Source of the DNA: Bin55 sp965199895
GTDB taxonomy: Bacteria; Pseudomonadota; Gammaproteobacteria; Pseudomonadales; Azotimanducaceae
Length of the DNA stretch: 64,000 nt
Assembly (NCBI GenBank): GCA_965199895.1
Contig: CBDATJ010000016.1
Span: forward strand, 124,001-188,000
Direction of reading: 5' to 3'
Numbering within the stretch: the stretch's first letter is position 1; every line of letters begins with the position of its first letter. Shown piece by piece: positions 8,145-17,581 of this stretch. Below the pieces are notes generated by a model. That model was not told the origin of the DNA and did not search any database. It was given only the letters and a program-made list of their open reading frames with translations. Both the position numbers and the translations under genes were made by a program.

Positions 8145-9224
8145 CTAACGGGTGTTAGAGTTTGCTCGAAGTTCAGTTGAAGTGATATCGTCCCGAAATT
8201 GAGACTCAGAAACACCTTCACACATTGCTTTGAACTCCACAGGTAAGTCGATTTCGTGCACCCCAAGAAATCTCCCTTCAACCCGTCTTCCGAAAACTAA
8301 AAAGCGTACTTTAAGCTGCCTAAAGTGATCCACTAGCGCAGCGAGACCTCCTAAGTTCTCAGCATATCTTGGGTCCACTATTCGAGTGAGAGTGTCTATC
8401 CCAACCACAAAAGTCATCGGATCCGCATCGCGCGGAGAAAGATAAGTCGCTTTTTGGAAAAAGGTGGGGAGATTAGAGAGGATTAACTCTCCCGCTTCAA
8501 ACTGGACAACACGCTTGTCAACCTCCAAGTAATCCAAAGTAGGTTTATCGACATTTTTGATACTGAGTTCATACTGAACCGAACCACCCAAAATAGACTC
8601 TGCTAGGTTACGCATCCGTCTGTGCCCATCATGCAGCGGATCAAATGACCCCGGCAATATCGCATTGCTGCTCGCTCCAAGCAGGGTTGGGGTACTCGAC
8701 ATCAGCTGATGATGATGTTCGCGCGCTTCAGCCCATTGAGTTTCAACTCCTGCACAGGAATCTTCGGTCAGTCCAAGTCCCCAACATAACTGTTGATATG
8801 CAACTTCAGATAGCCGCTGTTCCTGTACCCTCCTGCTCTCACATCCCTCGAAGTTGAGTTTGGACACTTGTGTGCGCTGTTCGGTTTGTAGCGCAACATA
8901 AGCTCTTTTTTCACCCCTCTTTGGGCGGTCTGAAGTCAGGCTAGCTGAAATTGCAAAGCCGAATTTCTGTGAATCCGTCGAATAACCGCAAGCTTCGGTA
9001 AACGCGGCCATCGCCAGCTGCCTGGCAGTCAACTCAGAACAAAACTGAGCTGGTCGAATACCTAAATAGTTTACCAATGCCTCTTGGCTATAAGGAATCC
9101 CCGCATTGAGTAGGGTCTGGCTGGCCCCGGGTACCCCTGTCAATGTTGACAGAAGCTGTGTTCCACCCCCTGTGACAACCAAGACTCCAGACCAATTCTG
9201 CTGGTGAAACTCCTCGACGTTCAT
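8145..9224 (-). CDS. Degenerate CinA/PncC-like domain fused to an NMN adenylyltransferase-like domain
   Basis: A two-domain protein of 359 aa. Residues about 10-150 align with the CinA C-terminal/PncC nicotinamide-nucleotide amidase fold (LLSTLTGVPGASQTLLNAG, IPYSQEALVNYLG), but the AESCTGG active-site segment reads LVVTGGG and the Lys of SNEAK is Leu, so the Ser-Lys dyad is gone. Residues about 187-359 are a nucleotidyltransferase with GSFDPLHDGH (HxGH, residues 198-201) and a distal ITSTELR motif (347-353). An NAD-related role is inferred, not shown. ATG 9224 overlaps the upstream hydrolase stop (ATGA), so the two are translationally coupled. Confidence 0.75.
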   Translation of the reverse strand: MNVEEFHQQNWSGVLVVTGGGTQLLSTLTGVPGASQTLLNAGIPYSQEALVNYLGIRPAQFCSELTARQLAMAAFTEACGYSTDSQKFGFAISASLTSDRPKRGEKRAYVALQTEQRTQVSKLNFEGCESRRVQEQRLSEVAYQQLCWGLGLTEDSCAGVETQWAEAREHHHQLMSSTPTLLGASSNAILPGSFDPLHDGHRRMRNLAESILGGSVQYELSIKNVDKPTLDYLEVDKRVVQFEAGELILSNLPTFFQKATYLSPRDADPMTFVVGIDTLTRIVDPRYAENLGGLAALVDHFRQLKVRFLVFGRRVEGRFLGVHEIDLPVEFKAMCEGVSESQFRDDITSTELRANSNTR

Positions 9225-10093
9225 TCAGCAAGAAATTCACGAACAATCCCAAGAAATTCGTCTAGTTTGTCATGGTGACACCAATGACCAGCGTTTTCAA
9301 TGTAGCGTACTCTGAGATCCATGATGTCTTGAGTTCGTTCATCCGTTTCTGGAGCCATCGCCCAAGACTCTCTGCCATGAATCAATAGTGTGGGACACTT
9401 GATTTGAGAGTACAACTCGGATACTTCTTCGAAATCAAAGTTTAGTGGTGAAAAAATACGAACGTAGTTGTCAAATTTCCAACTATAGGTTCCATCTTCG
9501 TTTTGGTTGCTCCCGTGAATAGTCAAGTGTCTGGCTTGATCTTCGCGCAAATGGGGATTCACGGCTTGCATTTTCTGAAATGCTTCTTCGAGCGTGGTGT
9601 ATCGACGGGGCATGCGAGCAGAAATTCTCCACAAGTCATCGATCCAATTTTTTATCTTCTTTTGGACAAAAACCGAAGGTCGATAAAGGTGAAGCTGGAA
9701 GGGTACCATGCCTTCGATTGAGATCAATTTCGAGACGTTACCGGGAAACAGAGAGGTGTACAACATGGAAACACCCCCACCCAGAGAGTGTCCCATGATC
9801 GCAACCGGCGCAATCTTGGTTTGACGAACCAATTGAGCGATGTCGTAGACATATTCTGTTAGGGAATAAGTGCCCCCCATCATCCATTGCGAATCCCCGT
9901 GACCTCGCAAATCCGGCGCAATGATCCGATATTCGTGGCGCAGGGAGTCTGCAACCCAATCCCAATTTCGACAGTGATCTCGCCCACCGTGTACCAACAA
10001 CAGCACTGGTGCATCGTCATTTCCCCAGGAGACGTAGTGCAAGCGGAGACGATGCGAAAAGTAGACGTGTGAGGTGGGAGATCCCGTGAACAT
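9221..10093 (-). CDS. Alpha/beta-fold hydrolase
   Basis: A 290-aa serine hydrolase. The oxyanion segment LLVHGGRDH, the strand and turn IIAPDLRGHGDS, the nucleophile elbow GHSLGG, a late Asp region (CPTLLIHGRES) and the catalytic His in ENAGHWCHHD are all in order. A helical cap lies between about residues 130 and 220. No signal peptide, so cytosolic. It is the first gene of a two-gene unit, coupled by ATGA to the PncC/adenylyltransferase fusion. The substrate cannot be predicted; epoxide hydrolase, esterase and haloalkane-type enzymes share this layout. Confidence 0.86.
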   Translation of the reverse strand: MFTGSPTSHVYFSHRLRLHYVSWGNDDAPVLLLVHGGRDHCRNWDWVADSLRHEYRIIAPDLRGHGDSQWMMGGTYSLTEYVYDIAQLVRQTKIAPVAIMGHSLGGGVSMLYTSLFPGNVSKLISIEGMVPFQLHLYRPSVFVQKKIKNWIDDLWRISARMPRRYTTLEEAFQKMQAVNPHLREDQARHLTIHGSNQNEDGTYSWKFDNYVRIFSPLNFDFEEVSELYSQIKCPTLLIHGRESWAMAPETDERTQDIMDLRVRYIENAGHWCHHDKLDEFLGIVREFLAE

Positions 10094-10282
10094 AGCTTAA
10101 TTTTAAGAACCCACCCCTCTGCGATAAATGGACAAACTCTGCAAGACCATGCGAAAGCCACCGGATTGAACGTATTTCACAGCCAGATGACTTTCATATG
10201 TTGCACTGAATAGTGGTCAAAACCATAAAATGACACCCATCAAATTGAGCACCAACTGACCTTAAATTAGGAGCGATAGAAA

Positions 10283-11467
10283 TTGAGAGATGTAGTAGTC
10301 ATCGATAGTGTTCGAACCGGTTTAGCCAAATCGTTTCGAGGAACTTTTAACCTCACCCGTTCAGACGACATGATTGCCCATTTGATCGATGCACTTTTGG
10401 AGCGCACCCCTGAAATTGCACCGGAAGAAGTCGAAGATGTAACCGTGGGTGCTGCCAGCCAAGTGGGTGAACAAGATGGTAACCTAGCTCGTCTAGCAGT
10501 CGTTCTGTCTAAGCTTCCTATCTCGTCTGCGGGTCTCACGATCAATCGTTTTTGTTCATCAGGATTGCAATCTATCGCCATTGCAGCTAATCAAATCGCA
10601 CTGGGACAGAACGAAATTGCTATGGCTGGGGGCGCAGACTCCATTTCTATGCGTAGCCGCCAGAAACCAGCAACTGCCGTTCAAAATTCCAGACTCGTTG
10701 AAGAGAAACCTGAGATCTTCATGGCGATGGGTCATACCGCAGAAATCGTCGCACGACGGTATGGAGTCACGCGCGATATCCAAGACGAATACGCACTACA
10801 AAGTCAACAAAGGTACGCCAAGGCACAATCAAGTGGTCTCATGGATGAAGAAATCATTCCTATGACCGTAGAGATGCTTCATGTCGACAAAGAAACCAAA
10901 GAAGAAACTAAGCGAACGGCTACCGTTGACCGAGATGAATGTAATCGTTCGACTACAACTATAGAAGGATTAGCTGGACTCAAGCCTGCGTTCGAAGAAG
11001 ATGGCACCGTTACTGCCGGGAATGCTTCCCAGCTCTCCGACGGAGCTTCCATGACTCTCCTGATGAGTGCAGAACGAGCGAAACAACTCAATTTGGACCC
11101 GATGGGGGTATACCGAGGTTTCACTGTTGCTGCGTGTGAACCCGATGAAATGGGTATTGGGCCTGTCTTTGCGATTCCAAGGCTACTCAAAAATGCTGGA
11201 ATCAACCAAGATGACGTGGGTTTGTGGGAACTAAATGAAGCATTTGCTAGTCAATGTGTGTACTGTCGAGACGAACTCGGAATCGAAAATGAAAAATACA
11301 ACGTCAATGGTGGCAGCATCGCCATCGGGCACCCCTTTGGGATGACTGGGTCTCGACTCACGGGTACGCTGTTGCGTGAAATGCAGCGACGAAAGAACCA
11401 ATATGGAGTCGTGACTATGTGCGTCGGTGGCGGACAAGGAGCGGCTGGTTTGTTTGAACGAGCTTAG
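10283..11467 (+). CDS. Acetyl-CoA acyltransferase (thiolase)
   Basis: A 394-aa thiolase that either cleaves 3-ketoacyl-CoA in beta-oxidation or condenses acetyl-CoA. The nucleophile is C91 in NRFCSSGLQS; the C-terminal acid/base residues are in GHPFGMTGSR (His) and MCVGGGQGAAG (Cys). ELNEAFAS is the conserved NEAF motif. The start is a TTG preceded by AGGAGCG at 10270; no in-frame ATG lies nearby. It stands alone without a hydratase/dehydrogenase partner, so it cannot be assigned to FadA or AtoB with certainty. The FadA/FadI-like NEAFA context slightly favours degradation. Confidence 0.92.
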   Translation: MRDVVVIDSVRTGLAKSFRGTFNLTRSDDMIAHLIDALLERTPEIAPEEVEDVTVGAASQVGEQDGNLARLAVVLSKLPISSAGLTINRFCSSGLQSIAIAANQIALGQNEIAMAGGADSISMRSRQKPATAVQNSRLVEEKPEIFMAMGHTAEIVARRYGVTRDIQDEYALQSQQRYAKAQSSGLMDEEIIPMTVEMLHVDKETKEETKRTATVDRDECNRSTTTIEGLAGLKPAFEEDGTVTAGNASQLSDGASMTLLMSAERAKQLNLDPMGVYRGFTVAACEPDEMGIGPVFAIPRLLKNAGINQDDVGLWELNEAFASQCVYCRDELGIENEKYNVNGGSIAIGHPFGMTGSRLTGTLLREMQRRKNQYGVVTMCVGGGQGAAGLFERA

Positions 11468-11649
11468 CTGATTTCGTTGATTGGCACCATTTTCGAACTT
11501 ATTTGCCCATTTTCTGGCAAATTCGAGTATCATTACTCGTTCACTGTTGGAGGAGAAGCAACGTTGTGTGTGAACAGACGACGGATGTCTGTGTACGCAA
11601 CCATCTCCCACCAAGCAATCACGGTTTGACTACAAGGAGGTTATCAACC

Positions 11650-12237
11650 ATGACTCAATCAAGAATAAAGGATCCCTTTGATATGGTGCGAAAGCGTCAA
11701 CTCATCATCACTGTGCTCTATGTATGTAGTTTGGCGTTCGCGTTCAACGTATTGTCGGATGAAGAATCGGACCAAACAACTCAATCAATATTTGATGAGC
11801 TCCCTGATGAAGGTTGTACGGTAGAGGAAGATCGGCTTAACACCATTGATGAAACCATTGCGAAGTTATCTTCTGATCAGACAGGCGATGACGAGGAACT
11901 ACAAAAATTCTTAAAGAAGCAGCTCAATAATGATGAATTCACGTGTGTACTTTTGGTTTCAAGCCAATTAGTAGAACACGCTCAAATCCTATTGAACAAA
12001 GTTGTGATTATCCGAGAAGCTAATGGAGAACAGTTTGGAGCTGCTCCCAAAATGGGTTCGGAAGAAATGCCAGTGTTGGAAGAAACTGTGGTGGACGCAC
12101 CAACATCCATTCCACTGATGGACAAAAAAGGACCTTATGTTCCAGTAGAGATGGACCCACGGCGGGATAATGTGGATAAAGATTTTAATAACGACTCCCA
12201 GCGTGCGCTAAAGTCTGACTCAAGTGACAGCAAATAG
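11650..12237 (+). CDS. Unknown secreted or membrane-anchored protein upstream of a two-component system
   Basis: The family is not recognised. The 195-aa protein has a hydrophobic helix around residues 17-33 (QLIITVLYVCSLAFAFNVL) followed by a very acidic, polar remainder with two cysteines (EGCTVEE and EFTCVLLVSS) that could form a disulfide in the periplasm. ATG 11650 is preceded by an excellent AAGGAGG at 11635-11641, so the gene is real and well translated. It ends 22 bp before the response regulator gene and is presumably in the same operon; a sensory or accessory role for the kinase is only a guess. Confidence 0.7.
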   Translation: MTQSRIKDPFDMVRKRQLIITVLYVCSLAFAFNVLSDEESDQTTQSIFDELPDEGCTVEEDRLNTIDETIAKLSSDQTGDDEELQKFLKKQLNNDEFTCVLLVSSQLVEHAQILLNKVVIIREANGEQFGAAPKMGSEEMPVLEETVVDAPTSIPLMDKKGPYVPVEMDPRRDNVDKDFNNDSQRALKSDSSDSK

Positions 12238-12259
12238 CTCTCACACATCGTGGTGAAAG

Positions 12260-13351
12260 TTGACCGGTGACACCCCACGCATTCTCGTTGTTGACGACGA
12301 CTCGGAAGTCAGGGAACGTCTCACAGACTTTTTTTCCAAACATGGTTTAGAAATCCATACCGTCCCCAATGGGGCTGCTATGGATAAAGCACTGAGCGAG
12401 CAGACCTTTGATCTGCTTGTGCTCGACGTAATGATGCCCGGCGAAGGCGGATTGTCTATCGCTAATCGACTCAAGCAATCAAGCACACTCCCCATCATCA
12501 TGCTCACTGGGCTAATAGACGATGTTGATCGTATTGTTGGTCTCGAAATTGGTGCGGATGACTATGTTGTTAAACCATTTAATCCACGAGTCTTGCTAGC
12601 CCGTATTCGAGCAGTACTTCGTCGTCAAACTTCATTACTAGAAGAACAGGTAATCACTGCAGGAAACCTCCTGATTGTTGAAGCAGAGGGGGAAAACCGA
12701 AAGTGTATGGTGGCCTATTTGGAGCAGCAGGGTTTCGATATCACGATAGCGGATAGCAGTGCGGGTGTTGAAGCTGAGTTGAATCGTAGAGTATTCGATC
12801 TACTAATCCTAGACCTAGATCTACCTGGAGAAAACGGGCTACAGATCGCGACACACCTGCGTCGAGAAACCGAACTACCCATCATCATGAAAACTGCAAC
12901 TCGGGACGAAATCGACCAAGTGGTCGGTTTAGAACTGGGAGCAGACGACTTCATTGACAGGCATCCCAGCCCTAGAGAATTATCTGCCCGTATCAAAGCA
13001 GTGTTAAGACGAAACTCTTCAAGAAATACTGTACGAATGAGCGATGGCACCTACCGTTTCGGAAACTTCATTCTTGACTCTCAACACTTGAGTTTGTCGA
13101 GAGAGAATGGTGAAACTATCGCACTGACCTCTGGAGAATTTGAACTTCTACAAGTGTTGGTTCAACACCCGTGGCAGACCCTGAACCGTGATCGCATCAT
13201 GGAATTACTCTCAGAAGAAAGTAAATCTCGTGTGGATCGAAGCATAGATGTAAGAATTACACGTCTGCGCAGCAAGATTGAGACTAACCCCTCTGAACCA
13301 GAATTTATCAAGACTGTTTGGGGTAAAGGGTACGTCTTCTGCCCTGAATGA
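12260..13351 (+). CDS. Response regulator with tandem receiver domains and OmpR-type winged helix
   Basis: A 363-aa DNA-binding regulator. The first receiver (residues 6-122) has the acidic cluster VVDDD, phospho-acceptor D56 in LLVLDVMMPG, T83 and K105 in VVKPF. The second (137-251) keeps the shape and D185 in LLILDLDLPG but has VEAEGE instead of the acidic pair and R234 in place of Lys, so it is probably not phosphorylated normally. Residues 260-363 form the winged-helix domain (ALTSGEFELLQVL, RSIDVRITRLRSKI, GKGYVF). A stop codon lies six bases upstream in frame, so the TTG at 12260 must be the start. It overlaps the kinase gene by ATGA. Confidence 0.9.
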   Translation: MTGDTPRILVVDDDSEVRERLTDFFSKHGLEIHTVPNGAAMDKALSEQTFDLLVLDVMMPGEGGLSIANRLKQSSTLPIIMLTGLIDDVDRIVGLEIGADDYVVKPFNPRVLLARIRAVLRRQTSLLEEQVITAGNLLIVEAEGENRKCMVAYLEQQGFDITIADSSAGVEAELNRRVFDLLILDLDLPGENGLQIATHLRRETELPIIMKTATRDEIDQVVGLELGADDFIDRHPSPRELSARIKAVLRRNSSRNTVRMSDGTYRFGNFILDSQHLSLSRENGETIALTSGEFELLQVLVQHPWQTLNRDRIMELLSEESKSRVDRSIDVRITRLRSKIETNPSEPEFIKTVWGKGYVFCPE

Positions 13352-14742
13352 AACTAGGTAAGTTTCGACTCAATTCTCTCACGGGTCGACTCAGCCTGGT
13401 TCTTGGGGCATTCACACTCGTCACAATCATCGTTGTATTGATCTTCAACAGTGTTGTCAAGGTACAGTGGATGAAGAAGTACGCTCGCGACCAGGTCAAT
13501 CTAGTCAAGTTGGTGATGGACTTTCGAGATCATATCCCTGATGCTCAGGAAGATGAGCTCAGAGCTAGACTAACTCAAGGCAATAGCGTGGCTATCGGCC
13601 CGATAAGTATTGACTCACTCATACCCATTGATGAAGTATCTGACGAATTTCTTAAACACTTTAGTAGAGAGATACAACAAACTAGTTTCCGAAAAGAGTA
13701 CACGCTCCTGTTCGAACGTGAAGAATCGTTTGATTGGCTTTGGATGGTGTTTGAACAAACTAACTCTAACCCTGATAGGTACTTTGGGATTGGTTTTCCT
13801 CTTCGATATGACGGCTACCAAAACCTAATTTGGTCTCTATCGATAGCGATAGCAGTCATTGGTTTGGTGTTTATTGCATGTGTCTTCATAGCTCGTGGCC
13901 TAAGCAGGTCATTCTCCCAAGTTTCCGTTGCTGCAGAACAATTCCGGGGACTAGAAGGATTTGAGCCACTCCCAGATTCCGGGCCAATTGAGGTGAGAAC
14001 TCTTGCACGAAACTTCAACAAAATGGCTGAAGAAATCACAGCGCTCACTACCAATCGCACCACGATCTCGGCTGGACTTGCTCATGATTTACGTACACCA
14101 CTGACACGCATCACTCTAGCACTCGAATTTCTACCTGAGGAAACTGACCCAAAACTAGTCAGTTCGATCCAAAATAACCTGAAAAGAATGACCTCGTTTA
14201 TTGCTGATGCAACGTTGTACGCCAAGGGAGAGTCTGAAACTGAGCGAGAAGTAGACTTGAAACAGTTAATCGAGAGTACTGTAGGTGTTATCAACAGCAA
14301 CATTTCGATAGAGTGGAAGGGAGAAATTTCTTCCAAAGTCTTCGTCGCAGTCACCGCTCTAGATCGGTGTATTACCAACCTGGTATACAACGCACAATTC
14401 CACGGCAAAGGTGCAAGTTTGTCTGTTATCGTGAACAGTGAAGATGTTGAGATTCATGTTGTTGACCAAGGTCCTGGAATCCCAAAAGAGGATCGAGAAC
14501 GAGTCCTTCGACCTTTTGTGAGATTGGATCACTCCAGAAACCTGGACACCGGTGGAAGTGGATTAGGACTAGCTATCGTGGCCCAACTCTGTTTAATTCA
14601 TAATTGGTCGATACGTCTAGAGGAAAACTCAGCTGGCGGCGGACTTGATGTCGTTCTAGGAATCCCCCTCAAGACCACGATAAACTGGAAAGAGAACAAG
14701 CTTCAAAAACCAAGCTATATGGATACACACTATCCGGCATAG
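13348..14742 (+). CDS. Two-component sensor histidine kinase, EnvZ-like architecture
   Basis: Membrane kinase partner of the preceding regulator (464 aa). Helices at about residues 15-36 and 160-182 flank a periplasmic sensor of about 120 residues with no recognisable ligand domain. A HAMP linker follows (185-235), then the dimerisation/phosphoacceptor helix with H246 in AGLAHDLRTPLTRI, the N box NLVYNAQFHG, G1 DQGPGIP and G2 GSGLGLAIV. ATG overlaps the regulator stop. Layout and H-box are of the EnvZ/OmpR class. The signal is unknown. Confidence 0.92.
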   Translation: MKLGKFRLNSLTGRLSLVLGAFTLVTIIVVLIFNSVVKVQWMKKYARDQVNLVKLVMDFRDHIPDAQEDELRARLTQGNSVAIGPISIDSLIPIDEVSDEFLKHFSREIQQTSFRKEYTLLFEREESFDWLWMVFEQTNSNPDRYFGIGFPLRYDGYQNLIWSLSIAIAVIGLVFIACVFIARGLSRSFSQVSVAAEQFRGLEGFEPLPDSGPIEVRTLARNFNKMAEEITALTTNRTTISAGLAHDLRTPLTRITLALEFLPEETDPKLVSSIQNNLKRMTSFIADATLYAKGESETEREVDLKQLIESTVGVINSNISIEWKGEISSKVFVAVTALDRCITNLVYNAQFHGKGASLSVIVNSEDVEIHVVDQGPGIPKEDRERVLRPFVRLDHSRNLDTGGSGLGLAIVAQLCLIHNWSIRLEENSAGGGLDVVLGIPLKTTINWKENKLQKPSYMDTHYPA

Positions 14743-14949
14743 CTCAAACGGATGTGGGTGATCAAGGTAGACCGTGCTACAGTATCTCTGAATGAGACTA
14801 GTCCGAGCTAGGATAACCAAGAGACTACGGAAGAATTACTAAGAGCGAATCTTCTTCGTGAGTTCAATGGAAATCAGCCCTCGTTTCAGGGTAATCTAAT
14901 CAATGTCACTCCAAAACTGAGCGCCAGCCCACCTACAACTCATCACGCT

Positions 14950-16383
14950 TCACCTCAATAGTCTCATGAAGTGTTTGGAATAATTGAGTAGATTATTGGG
15001 CGCATTTGCCTTTCGTCGCTTCCCCGCAGCAAATTTGATCGATTCCATGCGTGTGGGATAAACGTGGATAGTTGATAGCACGGAATCCATTCCACCACCA
15101 CGGGACATTGTGTTGACACAACTGGCTATCAGTTCACCCGCATTGACTCCAACTATGCACGCTCCCAAGAGCTTATCCTTTCCTCGCGGTGTGATTAACT
15201 TCACAAAGCCCTCTCTAGTACCCTCTGCAACAGAACGATCCGAGTCGTCAAATGGGAATACTGTGACATCGTGGGGTAGGTTCTGGTCTTTCGCTTGTTG
15301 TTCAGACAATCCGACTCTTGCCAACTCAGGATCTGTAAAGGTTGCCCAAGGCACGACAGACATGTTGGTCTTGAAACGCCAGAACGGTCGAATAAGGCTA
15401 TTCACACTAGCATACCAGGCTTGGTGTGAAGCCATGTGCGTAAACTGATAAGGTCCAACTACATCTCCACAAGCATAAATTGACCGAACTGTGGTTTGCA
15501 TATAGTCGTTGGTCTTGATGGTACGGTCAGGGTTGAGTTCAACTCCGACTTCCTGTAGCCCCATATCGTTAACTAGTGGAGCCCGTCCTGTTGCTACCAA
15601 GATGTTGTCAAAATCAATGGTTTGTTCATCTTCTCCACTCTTGATGGTCAACTTCCCAGGTTCACACCTTGTTGCAACCCAACCGGTCAAGATGTTGACA
15701 CCTTCTTTTTGAAATGTTGCGGTGAGTACAGCTGACGCATCCGCATCTTCTAATGGAAGAATACGATCAAGCATTTCAACGAGAGTCACCTCACTACCCA
15801 GTCTAGAAAACGCTTGTGCTAACTCGCTACCAATGGGTCCTCCTCCCAGTATCACCAGGCGTTTGGGTAGAGTTTTCAATTCCCACAAATTTTCAGTAGT
15901 CAAAGGAACACTCTCACGCAAACCAGGAACGGGAGGCAAAGTAGGACTAGCCCCCGAAGCCACCACAATGCTTCGCGCAGCAAACACGTCATCGTTGACT
16001 TTGACGCGGTGAGCATCGACTATTTTCCCCTTGCCCTTCACACAATCCACACCCAATGAGGTGTATCGCTCAATGGAATCGTTAGGTTCAATCTTCCTTA
16101 TGGCGTTGTGTACTCTTCGCATTACCGAAGGAAAATCCACCTTTGGTTCTTCAGACCGTATTCCAAACTCCTTTGCCTGGCGCATGGATTGGGCCACTTT
16201 TGCTGATGCAATCAGAGTTTTGCTAGGTACACAACCGGTATTCAGACAGTCGCCCCCCATGCGATCAGACTCTATCAGCATGGTCTTTGCTTTTAGTGTC
16301 GCGCTAATGAGAGACGCGATCAGACCTGCACTTCCCCCACCGATTACGATAAGGTTGTAGTCGTACTTTGCCACTTGAGACAT
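14950..16383 (-). CDS. Class I pyridine nucleotide-disulfide oxidoreductase, mercuric reductase-like
   Basis: FAD flavoprotein of 477 aa. The FAD site is LIVIGGGSAGLIAS, the redox-active disulfide CLNTGC (in GGDCLNTGCVPSK), the NAD(P) site ILGGGPIGSELAQAFSRLG, and the second FAD segment ACGDVVG. The C-terminal motif that is HPHPT in lipoamide dehydrogenase reads HVYPTRMES, with Tyr at the catalytic His position, which is a MerA-like feature; the N-terminal HMA domain and C-terminal Cys pair of true MerA are missing. Lipoamide dehydrogenase is therefore unlikely. ATG 16383 is used; TTG 16389 just upstream is possible. No mer genes are near. Confidence 0.86.
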   Translation of the reverse strand: MSQVAKYDYNLIVIGGGSAGLIASLISATLKAKTMLIESDRMGGDCLNTGCVPSKTLIASAKVAQSMRQAKEFGIRSEEPKVDFPSVMRRVHNAIRKIEPNDSIERYTSLGVDCVKGKGKIVDAHRVKVNDDVFAARSIVVASGASPTLPPVPGLRESVPLTTENLWELKTLPKRLVILGGGPIGSELAQAFSRLGSEVTLVEMLDRILPLEDADASAVLTATFQKEGVNILTGWVATRCEPGKLTIKSGEDEQTIDFDNILVATGRAPLVNDMGLQEVGVELNPDRTIKTNDYMQTTVRSIYACGDVVGPYQFTHMASHQAWYASVNSLIRPFWRFKTNMSVVPWATFTDPELARVGLSEQQAKDQNLPHDVTVFPFDDSDRSVAEGTREGFVKLITPRGKDKLLGACIVGVNAGELIASCVNTMSRGGGMDSVLSTIHVYPTRMESIKFAAGKRRKANAPNNLLNYSKHFMRLLR

Positions 16384-16519
16384 TCTCAAAATAGTTGAAA
16401 TCTCATTGTATGTGTGGACTTATGTCTTCTTGAAGACCCAAATGTTACTATCATGAGTTCACTTAGAATCATCGCTTCCGAGCACCAATCAAAGCAAGGT
16501 AAATCCCAACTCCTAATCA

Positions 16520-17518
16520 ATGAATCCAAACTTTCCTCACCTTCGCATGCGTCGAAATCGTTCTGACGACTTTATCAGACGGTTAGTGCAAGAAAATCAA
16601 ATTACCGTCGATCACCTGATTTACCCAATCTTTGTGATGGAAGGTCAAAACCGCAGACAACCCATCGCTTCAATGCCTGGCATCGATCGGTTAACACTAG
16701 ATGAACTGGAGAAAGAATGCGAACATCTTTATTCATTAGGGATCCCAGCCATAGCACTATTTCCTCAAATTGAAACCTCAAAGAAGGATGCGGGTGGGAA
16801 TGAGGCAATCAATCCGGATGGATTGATTCCAAGAGCTATCCAAGCAGTCAAAAAAGTGACTCCGGACTTAGGTGTGATCACTGATGTCGCTTTGGATCCG
16901 TACACCTCTCATGGACACGACGGTCTAGTAGATGAATCTGGTCGAATACTAAACGATGAATCGGTGGATGTATTGATTGAGCAAGCACTCGTTTATGCAA
17001 ACACGGGGAGTGATGTGATTGCACCCTCTGACATGATGGATGGACGCGTTCGACGAATACGAGACGTTCTTGAAGATTCGAACCATAAAGACACCAAAAT
17101 CATGGCCTACTCAGCTAAATATGCATCCTCTTACTATGGTCCGTTTCGTGACGCAGTAGGTTCATCTGCTGCATTGGGAAAGGGAAGTAAGCGAACTTAT
17201 CAAATGGATCCAGGAAACAGTGATGAAGCACTCCGGGAAGTGGCGTTAGACATCGCTGAAGGTGCGGATATGGTTATGGTTAAACCTGGAATGCCTTATC
17301 TGGACGTGGTTCAAAGAGTAAACCAGCAGTTTGCCATGCCTACTTTTGTGTACCAGGTCAGTGGAGAATATAGCATGCACATGGCTGCTATTGAGCGAGG
17401 TTGGTTGGACGAAGAAGTCATCTTGGAATCGTTGCTTTGTTTTGTGCGCGCAGGGGCAGACGGAGTTCTCAGTTACTTTGCAAAAAGAGCAGCCGAAGTA
17501 CTGAATCGACTGACATGA
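16520..17518 (+). CDS. hemB: Delta-aminolevulinic acid dehydratase (porphobilinogen synthase)
   Basis: Condenses two 5-aminolevulinates to porphobilinogen. The protein (332 aa) has DVALDPYTSHGHDG instead of the cysteine-rich zinc site, so it is of the Mg-dependent class. The two Schiff-base lysine regions are visible: MAYSAKYASSYYGPFR and MVMVKPGMPYLD. Full length is normal. It lies 63 bp upstream of hemC on the same strand, forming a compact heme block with hemD, and is head-to-head with the flavoprotein gene. Confidence 0.97.
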   Translation: MNPNFPHLRMRRNRSDDFIRRLVQENQITVDHLIYPIFVMEGQNRRQPIASMPGIDRLTLDELEKECEHLYSLGIPAIALFPQIETSKKDAGGNEAINPDGLIPRAIQAVKKVTPDLGVITDVALDPYTSHGHDGLVDESGRILNDESVDVLIEQALVYANTGSDVIAPSDMMDGRVRRIRDVLEDSNHKDTKIMAYSAKYASSYYGPFRDAVGSSAALGKGSKRTYQMDPGNSDEALREVALDIAEGADMVMVKPGMPYLDVVQRVNQQFAMPTFVYQVSGEYSMHMAAIERGWLDEEVILESLLCFVRAGADGVLSYFAKRAAEVLNRLT

Positions 17519-17581
17519 CTCGACCAACTGTATCTAGGGGTTTCTGCTTTTCAAAAAGCAAGCTATAGCACACTGATAGAT

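Noticed and set aside
14743..14949. Possible terminator after the histidine kinase gene (CCCT...AGGG)
   Set aside because: The stem is only four base pairs and has no T-run.
14950..16383. Lipoamide dehydrogenase or true mercuric reductase
   Set aside because: The catalytic HPT motif has Tyr instead of His, against lipoamide dehydrogenase; the C-terminal Cys pair and HMA domain of MerA are missing and no mer genes are near.
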